DNA of 64,000 nt from Balneolaceae bacterium (GTDB lineage: Bacteria; Bacteroidota; Rhodothermia; Balneolales; Balneolaceae). Position 1 is the first letter of the stretch; the number at the start of each line of letters is the position of its first letter. The DNA lies in assembly GCA_009711805.1 (NCBI GenBank), contig VEMX01000034.1:1-64000 (forward strand), read 5' to 3'. Under the pieces are notes generated by a model that saw nothing but the letters and a program-made list of their open reading frames with translations, did no database searches and was not told where the DNA came from. A program made the position numbers and the translations under genes. Shown here in pieces: positions 27,304 to 36,399 of the stretch.

Positions 27304-27771
27304 TTAAGCAGTTACCTCTTCTTCCTCAGATTCAAGTTTGATTTCTTTAAATGTGCCGTTTTCAGCTATCTCTTTAAATCTCGCGAGATCTTTCTTCAAT
27401 TGAGCGGGGGAATCTTCAATAAATTGTCCCAGCTCTTCGCTTGGCTCACCAAAAAATGTGCGGTAATCCAAAGAAAATTCAACCCGGGTACGTTCTCCAT
27501 TGTCGAGCGGAGTAAAACGAATAGTTCCGGTTTGATTCAGATTACCATTTATAGTGATCCATGCAAAGCGTGTGTTACGAAGATTGTCGATAAGATTTGT
27601 GGTCCACTGAAACTCTTCGCCACCGATATTGGTTTTATACTCGAATGTTTGAGAATTAACTCGTTCTACTTTATCTATGCGTTCCAAGAACTTAGGAAAT
27701 TCAACTGGATTGCTTAGCAGTTCGTATACTTTGGCAAGAGGTAAATCAATTTCGATTCTTTCGTGCGCCAT
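27304..27771 (-). CDS. SRPBCC (START/Bet v1-like) family protein
   Basis: A 155-residue protein of the polyketide cyclase/dehydrase-like SRPBCC fold: 'IDLPLAKVYELLSNPVEFPKFL' (about 7-28), 'RTRVEFSLDYRTFFG' in the middle and a long C-terminal helix ending 'LKKDLARFKEIAE'. Members bind hydrophobic ligands or act as coenzyme Q-binding/cyclase proteins; no particular function can be chosen. It has its own terminator. Confidence 0.8.
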   Translation of the reverse strand: MAHERIEIDLPLAKVYELLSNPVEFPKFLERIDKVERVNSQTFEYKTNIGGEEFQWTTNLIDNLRNTRFAWITINGNLNQTGTIRFTPLDNGERTRVEFSLDYRTFFGEPSEELGQFIEDSPAQLKKDLARFKEIAENGTFKEIKLESEEEEVTA

Positions 27772-27931
27772 AATTTATTGCTTGGTAGTTATGATCGTTA
27801 GAATTGTCTTCTTTTGATGAACTGTATGTCAAGGGAACAGGCAGGATTCATCCATACTGCTTTAAATTTAAGCATAATATGAATAAGCCTCAATCACATT
27901 GGCACATAAAAATTTATTTTTTTCTGAATTC

Positions 27932-29287
27932 ATGAAAATAAAACTAATATCGTCTACATCTTTTCTCTTTTTTGCTTTACTTATTATTCTTTTTCCCAAG
28001 CTTCTGAAAGCGCAGTTATCTCCTTCTGGAAAATTCCGGAACTATAATGCAATTCTCACTTCCGGTAATCAGGAATATCTTACCGGAAGAAACCGTCTTA
28101 CCCTGGATATTGATGCGCCGGTTTCGAGTGGTACTGTTTTTATTTCAAACCAAATACTAAACACTTACACCGATTCCTTAAACTCCCTGAGTTATGAACT
28201 TAAGGAGGCCTATGTAGACTTATACTTCCAATCCATTGATCTCCGGATCGGAAAACAAGTGATTGCCCACGGGCGAGCTGATGGGGTATTCATTACGGAC
28301 ATTTTAACCCCTCTCGACCTTTCGGAATTCCTGACAAAACCGATTGATCTCATGCGCAGCGGAATTACTTCTTTAAAGGCTACACGGTATTTTGGGAGCA
28401 ATTATATAGAGTTGGTTTTAGCCCCTGTTTTCCATTCCAATATCCTTGCAGAAACCAACAGCAGATGGTCTCTTTTCAAGCAATTTAAGGATGACTTTTC
28501 CAGTTTTTATATAGATTCTAATCTTTCGGAAACCAAAAAGCTGTTCCAGGCTTCAACACATTTTGCCTTCCGAAACAACATAAATTGGAATGCCGATTTG
28601 TTTGTGATGTACTGGGCAAACGGAAACCCTGCCTTTGCCAAAGAGCTGGTTGTTTCAGGCTTTATACCCACTCCCGTCATTCAGCTCCATCCCCAATATT
28701 CACGGAGAATGATACTGGCCTACTCGGGAAACTATATTGTATCTGAGAATTTTATCGTAAAATCTGAATCAGCCCTACACTTAAATAAGCCGTTCGATTA
28801 CCTTCCACAAACAATCATCAATACTAATCTTGAAGAATTAACTCCTTTGCAGTTAAACCAGTTGGCGCAGAATTTTCAGCGAAACACAGATGGATTTTTA
28901 AAAAAGAAACCCTGGCTAATTTCTATGTTTGGAGCTCAATATAAGTTACATGGATGGCGGCTAACCGGGCAGATCGTGAATGAACATATCTTCAAATACG
29001 AAAACATCCTCCTCCAAAAACAAAACTTCAGTTACGCTACACTACAGCTTCAACGATCTTTTTTACGAGACAAATTTCAAACTTCGGTATTTAGCCGATA
29101 TAATTTTCCAGGCAACGACCTTTGGATGAATCCCGAGGCATCCTATGAAGTATCCGATGAAATTGAAGCTGGTATGGGCCTGCATTTGTTTGTCGGCAAA
29201 GAACCTGATCGGTTCTATGGTCATTTCTCCTTCCATGATTACAAATCAAACAGTTTTGGGTATGTGAGAATTACAGCTTTCTTTTAG
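27932..29287 (+). CDS. outer-membrane beta-barrel protein, porin/DUF1302-like
   Basis: A 451-residue protein from the ATG at 27932, chosen over 27899 because it begins directly with a signal peptide ('MKIKLISSTSFLFFALLIIL', cleaved after 'LLKAQ'). The mature part has alternating strands and ends in phenylalanine ('VRITAFF'), typical of outer-membrane barrels. 'ELKEAYVDLYFQSIDLRIGKQVIAHGRADGVFITDILTPLDLSEFL' spans about residues 90-135 and recalls DUF1302-like barrels, often found beside MMPL exporters. The MMPL exporter gene follows 157 bp downstream. Confidence 0.7.
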   Translation: MKIKLISSTSFLFFALLIILFPKLLKAQLSPSGKFRNYNAILTSGNQEYLTGRNRLTLDIDAPVSSGTVFISNQILNTYTDSLNSLSYELKEAYVDLYFQSIDLRIGKQVIAHGRADGVFITDILTPLDLSEFLTKPIDLMRSGITSLKATRYFGSNYIELVLAPVFHSNILAETNSRWSLFKQFKDDFSSFYIDSNLSETKKLFQASTHFAFRNNINWNADLFVMYWANGNPAFAKELVVSGFIPTPVIQLHPQYSRRMILAYSGNYIVSENFIVKSESALHLNKPFDYLPQTIINTNLEELTPLQLNQLAQNFQRNTDGFLKKKPWLISMFGAQYKLHGWRLTGQIVNEHIFKYENILLQKQNFSYATLQLQRSFLRDKFQTSVFSRYNFPGNDLWMNPEASYEVSDEIEAGMGLHLFVGKEPDRFYGHFSFHDYKSNSFGYVRITAFF

Positions 29288-29444
29288 GAAGCGGACTCTT
29301 CAGTGAATGAACGATCTCTTTATTGGCTACGGCACATACATCCCTATTTAATTCGGATATTCAGGAATGAGAAAAGCGTTAAATAAGTTAGCCGTCATAA
29401 ACCTCTACGGACAGTTTTAAAATATGGAGTTCTTTTTTACATAA

Positions 29445-31763
29445 ATGAGAACATTCGCAACGTACATTATCAACCATCCCCGGTGGATTATTGCAGGTAT
29501 CATCGGGCTAACCATTCTTGCTGCCTTCCCGGCCTCTCAAATCCGAACAGATTTTAACCTGGAGAATTTCTACCCAAAAGATGATAAAACGGTACAACAG
29601 TATCGCTACCTGGAAGAGGAATTTGGACGGGATGATAATATCATTGTGGTAGGTTTTAAGAGTGACTCCTTACTCACCCCCTCTGTTCTGCGGGAGCTAA
29701 AGGCTATGGTTGATTCCGTCAAAACCATCCCCACGGTAACCGAAGTGAATAGCATTTGGTCGGCCGAAGAAATTATAAATCAAAACCAGTCTCTGCAGTT
29801 TGAACCCTATCTTTCGGAACAATCTTTGGAAGAGGATGTTCAGCAATTAAAAAGTCGAATATCCGGCGATCCTTTTACCGAAGGTTTTTTTATTAGTGAA
29901 GATGCTAAGACCACCGCTTTTTATATAAAAATAGATGCCGATAGTAACACTTATGACAGCCGAAACCAGATTACAACCAGGCTAAAACAAATTCTCAATC
30001 TTTATCCTGCCCGGGATTTTAAGATAAGCGGCATCCCTTATTTCCGGAACCAGTATGTAAACACCCTTAACAGCGAAGTTCTGCTATACCTGTCTATTTC
30101 CTCCGCACTTATCATTATGCTGCTATGGTATTTGTACCGATCTGCCATGGGGGTATTGCTGCCCATGGTTATAGTTTGGCTCACCGTTCTTTTTACCATC
30201 GCTACTGTTTCACTTTCCGGGGGATATCTTGAAATCATGAGCAGTACCATTGCACCCATATTGCTTTGTGTAGGAGTTGCCGATTCTATCCATATGATAT
30301 CTAAGTTTGATGACTTGGTGCAAAGCGGGCTGGAAAGAACCAAAGCCATCATTCAGATGGTGTTAACGCTGGGAAGCGCTACTTTTCTCACCAGTATTAC
30401 CACTGCCATAGGATTTGGAACCCTGCTAAGCAGTACCGTTGTGCCCATGAAAAGGTTTGGTATATATACCGCCATAGGAGTTTTAATTGCATATACCATT
30501 ACCATTCTGCTGTTGCCTTCTATTCTTAAAATCACCAAAATACGAAAGGTTTTTAGCACTAATGGCGGCCGGTTGTATCCACTTCTTGGTATATGGCTAC
30601 TCAAATTGTCTGACTTTAATGCAAAGAACTATAAACGTATTTCCTGGATGTCCCTTGGTGTTACCCTCCTTATAGCTTTGGGGATTTTTCAGCTAAAGGT
30701 AAATGGCCGTGTTTTTGATGATGTAAGCCGGGATTCCCAGTTAATCAAGGACAGTAATTTCTTTGCCAGGGAATTAGCCCCTCCCTTCCCCATGGAATTT
30801 ATTGTTGATACAAAACAAGAAAATGGAATTACAGATCCTAACTTTTTGGAACGGCTGGATCGCTTTCAGAAATACCTGCTCTCCTTCCCGGAAATAAAAA
30901 GAGTGACCTCCTTTTCATCCCTTATTAAGGAAATACACCAGGAGATGGCTCCCGAGAAAGCCAGCCAGCATGCTTTACCGGAAAATCGAAATTTAATTTC
31001 CCAATACTTGCTGCTGCTTGAGATAAATGGCAGTGATGCTCTTACAAATATCACAGATTTCTCATACAGTCAGGTGCGAATTCCGTCCCAGGTTCTTGAT
31101 GTAGGATCGCTCAGAATTAATACCATCAGAGATTCTGTGGAGGCCTATATCAATCACCATTTTAAGGAAGAAGAAGTTATGGTAACAGGTTCAACCATTC
31201 TCAGCGCCGATCTTGTCGGTAAAATGGTATACTCCCTGGCCGCAAGCATTGGATTGGCATTTATTTGTATTTCTATTGTGATGGCCCTGCTCTTTCGAGA
31301 TCTAAAAATGGTGCTCATCTGTCTTATCCCAAATATTATCCCGCTGGTTATTATTGCTGGTTTCATGGGATTTTTTGGGGTAGACATCAAACCCTCAACA
31401 GCCGTTATCTTTACCATTGCCTTTGGTATTGCCGTTGATGATACCATCCATTACCTGGCACGCTTTCGGGTAGAGTTGCAGCGTGGATTCTCGCTTGAAG
31501 AAGCACTCCGGGAAACTACCCAAAAAACAGGACGTGCTATCATCATCACAAGTCTCATCCTAATGGCGGGTTTTGGCACTCTTATTACCAGCGATTTCAC
31601 ATCCACTACCCTTATGGGCATTCTTGTGGGATGTACCATCTTAATAGCCGTTATTGCAGATTTGATACTTCTACCCTCGCTCTTCTACTGGTTAAATCCA
31701 AGCTTAAAGGGAGTGAAAGTCCGAAGTGATAAGGAAACAGCAGAATTGATCCCTCCCCATTGA
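29445..31763 (+). CDS. RND superfamily (MMPL-type) exporter
   Basis: A 772-residue membrane transporter with the RND two-fold plan: a first membrane helix (about 14-30), a large external loop, five helices to about 380, then a second helix, loop and five-helix set. 'GVADSIHMISKFDDL' and 'GIAVDDTIHYLARFR' are the paired GxxxD motifs used in proton coupling. MMPL-like members export lipids or hopanoids. The neighbouring barrel protein suggests an outer-membrane partner. Cargo is unknown. Confidence 0.9.
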   Translation: MRTFATYIINHPRWIIAGIIGLTILAAFPASQIRTDFNLENFYPKDDKTVQQYRYLEEEFGRDDNIIVVGFKSDSLLTPSVLRELKAMVDSVKTIPTVTEVNSIWSAEEIINQNQSLQFEPYLSEQSLEEDVQQLKSRISGDPFTEGFFISEDAKTTAFYIKIDADSNTYDSRNQITTRLKQILNLYPARDFKISGIPYFRNQYVNTLNSEVLLYLSISSALIIMLLWYLYRSAMGVLLPMVIVWLTVLFTIATVSLSGGYLEIMSSTIAPILLCVGVADSIHMISKFDDLVQSGLERTKAIIQMVLTLGSATFLTSITTAIGFGTLLSSTVVPMKRFGIYTAIGVLIAYTITILLLPSILKITKIRKVFSTNGGRLYPLLGIWLLKLSDFNAKNYKRISWMSLGVTLLIALGIFQLKVNGRVFDDVSRDSQLIKDSNFFARELAPPFPMEFIVDTKQENGITDPNFLERLDRFQKYLLSFPEIKRVTSFSSLIKEIHQEMAPEKASQHALPENRNLISQYLLLLEINGSDALTNITDFSYSQVRIPSQVLDVGSLRINTIRDSVEAYINHHFKEEEVMVTGSTILSADLVGKMVYSLAASIGLAFICISIVMALLFRDLKMVLICLIPNIIPLVIIAGFMGFFGVDIKPSTAVIFTIAFGIAVDDTIHYLARFRVELQRGFSLEEALRETTQKTGRAIIITSLILMAGFGTLITSDFTSTTLMGILVGCTILIAVIADLILLPSLFYWLNPSLKGVKVRSDKETAELIPPH

Positions 31764-31794
31764 GAACCACATCTACAGTACAGGTATCCGCTGA

Positions 31795-32400
31795 TCAGGT
31801 TAAAAAATCATCCATTATCTTCATAATATCTGCATGAGTTTGGTGGGGTTCCTGTGCAGAATTAATGGTTTTAAAACGAGGCGTAATTTCAGCGAGCTTT
31901 TCAAAACCGTCAAATACACGCTTAAAAAAAGAATCCCCGGATTGCTCCATTCGGTCTTTGAGTACATGTTTGGTGCGTTCAGCAGCTTCTTCAAGTGTAA
32001 GCCTCAAATAGAACGTTATGTCCGGTTCTAATCCGTGTGAAGCTGTTTTATTAACTTGCGTTATCTGCTCAATCGGCAGGCTTTTTCTTCCATATCCCTG
32101 ATACGCCGTGGTTGAATCATAAAACCGATCCAATATCACCATAACATCCTGGTTTAACAGGGGGAGTACTTTTTCGGCAATCAATTGAGATCGTGCCGAA
32201 GAAAACAGGAGTAATTCCGTAACAGGATCAATATCCACTTCAGGATTCAAGAGCATGGAGCGTATCATTTCTGAAATATCGGTTCCTCCCGGCTCACGAA
32301 ATACCTCTACCCTATACCCCTTCTGTATCAGTTTGTCTTTTAAATAGGAAATCTGTGTCGACTTCCCGCTTCCGTCTATACCTTCAAATGTGATTAACAT
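31795..32400 (-). CDS. tmk: thymidylate kinase
   Basis: A 201-residue kinase that converts dTMP to dTDP. The P-loop is 'FEGIDGSGKST' (residues 4-14). The DR[YF] motif is in 'ILDRFYDSTTAYQG', and 'FREPGGT' is the dTMP-site motif. Length and motifs are normal. It is 38 nt downstream of the flavoenzyme gene. Confidence 0.96.
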   Translation of the reverse strand: MLITFEGIDGSGKSTQISYLKDKLIQKGYRVEVFREPGGTDISEMIRSMLLNPEVDIDPVTELLLFSSARSQLIAEKVLPLLNQDVMVILDRFYDSTTAYQGYGRKSLPIEQITQVNKTASHGLEPDITFYLRLTLEEAAERTKHVLKDRMEQSGDSFFKRVFDGFEKLAEITPRFKTINSAQEPHQTHADIMKIMDDFLT

Positions 32401-32438
32401 GCTGTAAATCTAAAAATAATATTACAGAGGATGGAGTT

Positions 32439-33704
32439 TTATTTAAATCTTTTTGAGGACAGAAATTCAATCGGATAATGTGTTTTTCCATTCAAACTCA
32501 GTTCGGTCAATATCTTTCCTATTACAGGAGCAAATTTAAAGCCGTGCCCGCTGAATCCACAGCCATAGGTCACATAATCTTCATATCCGGTTAAGCGGTC
32601 AATAATGAAATCTCCATCCGGGGAATTGACATACATGCACAGTTTTGCTTTTTGCACCATTGCTAATGCGACGGGCAAATGTTTTCTTACAAAATCCAAC
32701 AACTTTGTCACCTCTTCCTGGGAATCGTATTCCCTCAGCCCGGAAAGATCTATTTCCTCATCTTTTAAATGATGGGCTAACTTTAGTCCTGCAACCCCTG
32801 ATATATCATTCAGGTAGGGGAATCCATAGAACACCCCATCATAGCCCTCCTTCTCAATCACCCAGCAGGGAAAGTTTTCGTCTACCGTAAATGCAGCGGG
32901 ATGCTGTGGATTCACCCACATCATCAACTGGCGGGTTACACTGAGTTTATTGTTTAGTTCAGGAAGCAATTTTCCGGTGTAAGCGCCGGCGGTAATTATG
33001 ATTTTCCGGGCTTCATACGTTTCTTTTTCTGTTTCAACTATAACCCGCCCGTTATCGACTTCCCATTTTAGGACCTGCTCTTTTTCCTTAATATCGGCTC
33101 CATGCTGCAGCGCCTGCTCGGCATAGGTGATTATAGCTTTATCGGCCCAAATGAATCCTGCTTCTTCTTCAACCAAGGCTTTTTTGCGATCCACAGCTGC
33201 AAAGGCGGGAAACTGATCACTTACCTCTTCTGCCTGTAACTCTTTAATCGGGATATTATATGCTCTTGCTGATTGTTGCACTCCCTGTATCAAAGCCCCA
33301 TCCTTATCCCCAAAATAAGCCAAAGCTGTTTGATGGTATAGCTGTCGTCCACTTTCCGCTTCGATAGATTTCCATCCTTGTAAAGAGGCATTAAGCAGGG
33401 GCACATAATCAGGGTGTTCAAAATAAGCTCTCCTGAAAATTCTGCTTTCGCCAGAATGAGAGCCTTTGTCATGTACAATATTAAACTGTTCTATGCCCAG
33501 TACTCTACCCCCTTTTTTGGCCAGTTCATACAAAGTAGCCGCTCCCATGGCGCCTATACCCACAACAATCACATCATACCCCTTATTTCCTGATGTTTCA
33601 GTTTTAAGGTGCTCGTTTGGCTTTTGGTCAGGTTTTTTCTTTTTCCCCTGTTGTTCAGCCTTTGTTAGTAAGATCTGTTTTTCTTCAAAAAACTCATTCT
33701 TCAT
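32439..33704 (-). CDS. solA: FAD-dependent oxidase of the sarcosine/N-methyltryptophan oxidase type
   Basis: A 421-residue flavoenzyme. After a charged N-terminal extension of about 42 residues comes the dinucleotide loop 'VIVVGIGAMGAATLYELAKKG' (about 45-65), then 'HDKGSHSGESRIFRRAYFEHPDYVPL' at about 79-104. The covalent-FAD cysteine is in 'KLCMYVNSPDGDFIID', matching monomeric sarcosine oxidases. It oxidises an N-methyl amino acid and makes H2O2, but the exact substrate is open, so the symbol is approximate. The extension is unusual; a later start near residue 40 is possible. Confidence 0.85.
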   Translation of the reverse strand: MKNEFFEEKQILLTKAEQQGKKKKPDQKPNEHLKTETSGNKGYDVIVVGIGAMGAATLYELAKKGGRVLGIEQFNIVHDKGSHSGESRIFRRAYFEHPDYVPLLNASLQGWKSIEAESGRQLYHQTALAYFGDKDGALIQGVQQSARAYNIPIKELQAEEVSDQFPAFAAVDRKKALVEEEAGFIWADKAIITYAEQALQHGADIKEKEQVLKWEVDNGRVIVETEKETYEARKIIITAGAYTGKLLPELNNKLSVTRQLMMWVNPQHPAAFTVDENFPCWVIEKEGYDGVFYGFPYLNDISGVAGLKLAHHLKDEEIDLSGLREYDSQEEVTKLLDFVRKHLPVALAMVQKAKLCMYVNSPDGDFIIDRLTGYEDYVTYGCGFSGHGFKFAPVIGKILTELSLNGKTHYPIEFLSSKRFK

Positions 33705-33765
33705 CTTCCAAACATTCGGTTGACGTTACAGAAATCAATAATAACCATTTGGTGAATAATCCGGG

Positions 33766-35004
33766 CTAAGCATTCTTTTCTTCAATCCATTTGGCCATAT
33801 ACCGTGTACTGGCTGCTGTATGGTGAAGCAATATCTGTCCTACAAAGTTATTAGCCCGATGGTTGTCTAATGTTTCCACCAGTAAATAAATGCGTTTTAG
33901 CAACATCCCTGGTACTTCCTTTGCGGCAAATCGCCTGTTAATAATCTGAATTCCTTTTTCCTGGGCTTTTTCCCATTCTCTCTTATGGGTATACAACCAA
34001 ACTGCTTTCTCTGCAAAAAGCTCCGGCTTTTCTTCTACAGCTCCCGGCCATTCAAGATCTCCCTGCATAGATTCTGCCCCTATTGAAGTGGTAACACTTG
34101 GAGTACCACACTGCATGGCTTCTGTAAGTTTCCCCTTAATGCCTGCTCCAAACCGCAGAGGTGCTAATAGCAGCCGGGCATTACTAATTACATCTTTGGC
34201 ATCTTCTGCCCGCCCTTTAATCAGGAACCCTTGCTCAGCATTATGAAGTTGCTCCACTTTTTGAGATGAATAGGCCCCATAAATGTGCAATTCTGCTTCG
34301 GGCAACCGTGTTCGGATATGCGGCCATATGTCTTCTTTCAGATACAGTACCGCATTCCAGTTGGGTTTATGAAGAAAATTTCCAATGCTTACAAAATGTG
34401 CTCTTTGCTCGTACACCGGCAATTTATCCAGCATTTCCGGTTCCATGGATTGGAGCATAAAAGGTACATAGTGAAGCAATGATTCCCGGATCCCAAAACA
34501 TTCGTTCAGGATTTCCATTTCGGTTTCAGAGATAATCAGAGAGAGATCGCTTCGATAGATACTGGCAATTTCTCTTTTGGCGATATCTGAAAACAGATCT
34601 GTTGTATGGAATGCCCTGCCTTCTTTCCAGGCCTGTTCCCGGGCGTCTCGCAGGCAATGCAGGTCTTCAGTATCCAGTATTCTGAGAGCTGCAGGATGTT
34701 CTTCGGCTACTCTCCATCCAAACTGTTCCTCAGTCATAAAACGATCGAACAGAACTACGGATGGCTGTACTGATCTTATAAAATCATCGAAGGAGGAATC
34801 ATTGAGTTTTATTTTCTGCTCTTTCCCCCCTAACTGTTCAAGATCGGTCTCAAAACCACTTTTACCGGCTGCACTTGCAAAGGTGATTTCCCATCCCTCA
34901 GATTTAAACAATTGAATAAGCTGCATCATCCGGCTTCCCGCGGCAGATGAACCAGGTTCCGGCCATACTTTCCCAATGATAAGCAAGGAGCAGGGCCGGG
35001 TCAT
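33766..35004 (-). CDS. group 1 (GT4-type) glycosyltransferase
   Basis: A 412-residue GT-B protein. The C-terminal donor domain shows 'NARLLLAPLRFGAGIKGKLTEAMQCGTPSVTTSIGAESM', residues about 282-320, the usual nucleotide-sugar region of group 1 transferases. 'VSIGNFLHKPNWNAVLYL' starts the C-domain at about 215. Acceptor and sugar cannot be told. The start codon overlaps the O-methyltransferase stop by 4 nt (ATGA). Confidence 0.85.
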   Translation of the reverse strand: MTRPCSLLIIGKVWPEPGSSAAGSRMMQLIQLFKSEGWEITFASAAGKSGFETDLEQLGGKEQKIKLNDSSFDDFIRSVQPSVVLFDRFMTEEQFGWRVAEEHPAALRILDTEDLHCLRDAREQAWKEGRAFHTTDLFSDIAKREIASIYRSDLSLIISETEMEILNECFGIRESLLHYVPFMLQSMEPEMLDKLPVYEQRAHFVSIGNFLHKPNWNAVLYLKEDIWPHIRTRLPEAELHIYGAYSSQKVEQLHNAEQGFLIKGRAEDAKDVISNARLLLAPLRFGAGIKGKLTEAMQCGTPSVTTSIGAESMQGDLEWPGAVEEKPELFAEKAVWLYTHKREWEKAQEKGIQIINRRFAAKEVPGMLLKRIYLLVETLDNHRANNFVGQILLHHTAASTRYMAKWIEEKNA

Positions 35005-35660
35005 TTTTTTCGGATTATATTGATTCCATCCCGAACCGGAAGCAGTACCTGTTCAACCCGTTCATCTTCGGCTACTTTGGTATTAAAGGCTGCTATAGCT
35101 TGTGATTTCGAGTCATCCGGACTTAGTACGGTGCCGCCCCAAAGAGCATTATCAGCAATTATGAGACCTCCCTGCTTTAATTTTGGAAGCACTTTATCGT
35201 AATACAAACTGTAGCTGATTTTGTCCGCATCCAGGAAAACCAGATCAAATGTTCCCTCCAGTTTATCTACCAGCTTTCGGGCATCCCCCTTCAGCAACCT
35301 GATTTTCTTCTTAGTATCATATTTTGCAAAATGTGCTTCCGAAAGTTGCTGATGGCGTTCGTTGTACTCTATGGTAATCACTTCTCCGTCATCACCCAGT
35401 GCTTCTGCCATGGTGATGGCCGAATAGCCTGTAAAGGAGCCGATCTCCAGCACCCGGCGGGCATTACTAATTCTAATCAACGTCTTAAGCAACTGTCCCA
35501 CCAGTTTACCACTTAACATATCGATATACTCAAGCTCACGGTCTGATGAATCAACAATATTCTGTATTGCTGAAGATTCAGGGGTGGTCATACCCTCTGC
35601 ATATCTTTCTATTTCGGGATCGGTAATATGAACGATTGGTTTTTGGCTGTGTTTCTTCAT
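35001..35660 (-). CDS. class I SAM-dependent O-methyltransferase (caffeoyl-CoA OMT-like)
   Basis: A 219-residue methyltransferase of the COMT-like family (Methyltransf_3). The SAM loop is 'VLEIGSFTGYSAITMAEAL' (about 69-87). 'VITIEYNERHQQLSEAHF' and 'FDLVFLDADKISYSLYYD' carry the metal-site aspartate. 'GGLIIADNALWGG' is also typical. It is co-transcribed with the glycosyltransferase. Its start codon is 2 bp from the divergent acyltransferase start. Confidence 0.9.
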   Translation of the reverse strand: MKKHSQKPIVHITDPEIERYAEGMTTPESSAIQNIVDSSDRELEYIDMLSGKLVGQLLKTLIRISNARRVLEIGSFTGYSAITMAEALGDDGEVITIEYNERHQQLSEAHFAKYDTKKKIRLLKGDARKLVDKLEGTFDLVFLDADKISYSLYYDKVLPKLKQGGLIIADNALWGGTVLSPDDSKSQAIAAFNTKVAEDERVEQVLLPVRDGINIIRKK

Positions 35661-35662
35661 AA

Positions 35663-36373
35663 TTGAAAGATAAGGCCGTTACCCCTATTATCACCAAAAA
35701 GAATTCATTGAATTTTATACCTGCCAAAGAATCGGGATTTGTTACCTGGTTTTTCGATTTATACACACGTTTTCTGCTTCGCAGGCGATTCCGGCATGTC
35801 TGGATTAGGCAACTGTACACTCCCCCAGCTAATCGGAAAACGGTATATTATTTGAACCACAACTCCTGGTGGGATGGTTTGATCCCTCTGTTTCTGAACC
35901 GAAAGCTGTTCTCACAAAAAGCCCGGGCTATGATGGAAGACAAACAGATGATCAAGTATCCCTTTTTTAGAAAACTCGGAGCGTTCTCTGTCAACCTGGA
36001 AAACAAACGATCGGTCATACGCTCACTAAGATATGCCCTCTCTTCTCTGGAAAAACCCCGGGCGGCCCTCTATATATACCCGGAAGGTACTATTACCCCG
36101 GCCTCTCAACAAAAACCTGACTTTCAACAAGGACTGGCCTGGTTGGCTCAAAAAACGAAACAAACTGATTTCGTCCCTGTTGCTGTTTATATACATACCC
36201 TCCGGCATAGCAAAGCGGAACTATATATCTCAATAGGTAATGAAACTGTTTTTGATAATTCATTAAACCGCAAAGATTTAAATAATATCTTTGAAAATGA
36301 AATTCATGATCTTATAAAAGGAACAAAAGAAGTTGCCGGCTTTGATGACCAGGGATTCAGGCAGATATTCTGA
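35663..36373 (+). CDS. PlsC-type acyltransferase, CruD-like (carotenoid glycoside acyltransferase candidate)
   Basis: A 236-residue glycerolipid-acyltransferase-fold protein. The catalytic NHxxxxD is 'NHNSWWDG' near residues 65-72, and the second motif is 'YPEGTITP'. The start is taken as TTG at 35663, because no in-frame ATG precedes the catalytic motif. Beside a CrtC-like hydratase and a membrane glycosyltransferase, it fits the role of CruD, which acylates the sugar of a carotenoid glycoside. A plain lysophospholipid acyltransferase is the alternative. Confidence 0.72.
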   Translation: MKDKAVTPIITKKNSLNFIPAKESGFVTWFFDLYTRFLLRRRFRHVWIRQLYTPPANRKTVYYLNHNSWWDGLIPLFLNRKLFSQKARAMMEDKQMIKYPFFRKLGAFSVNLENKRSVIRSLRYALSSLEKPRAALYIYPEGTITPASQQKPDFQQGLAWLAQKTKQTDFVPVAVYIHTLRHSKAELYISIGNETVFDNSLNRKDLNNIFENEIHDLIKGTKEVAGFDDQGFRQIF

Positions 36374-36399
36374 AGTCAATGATTACTCAAAACCCAAGT

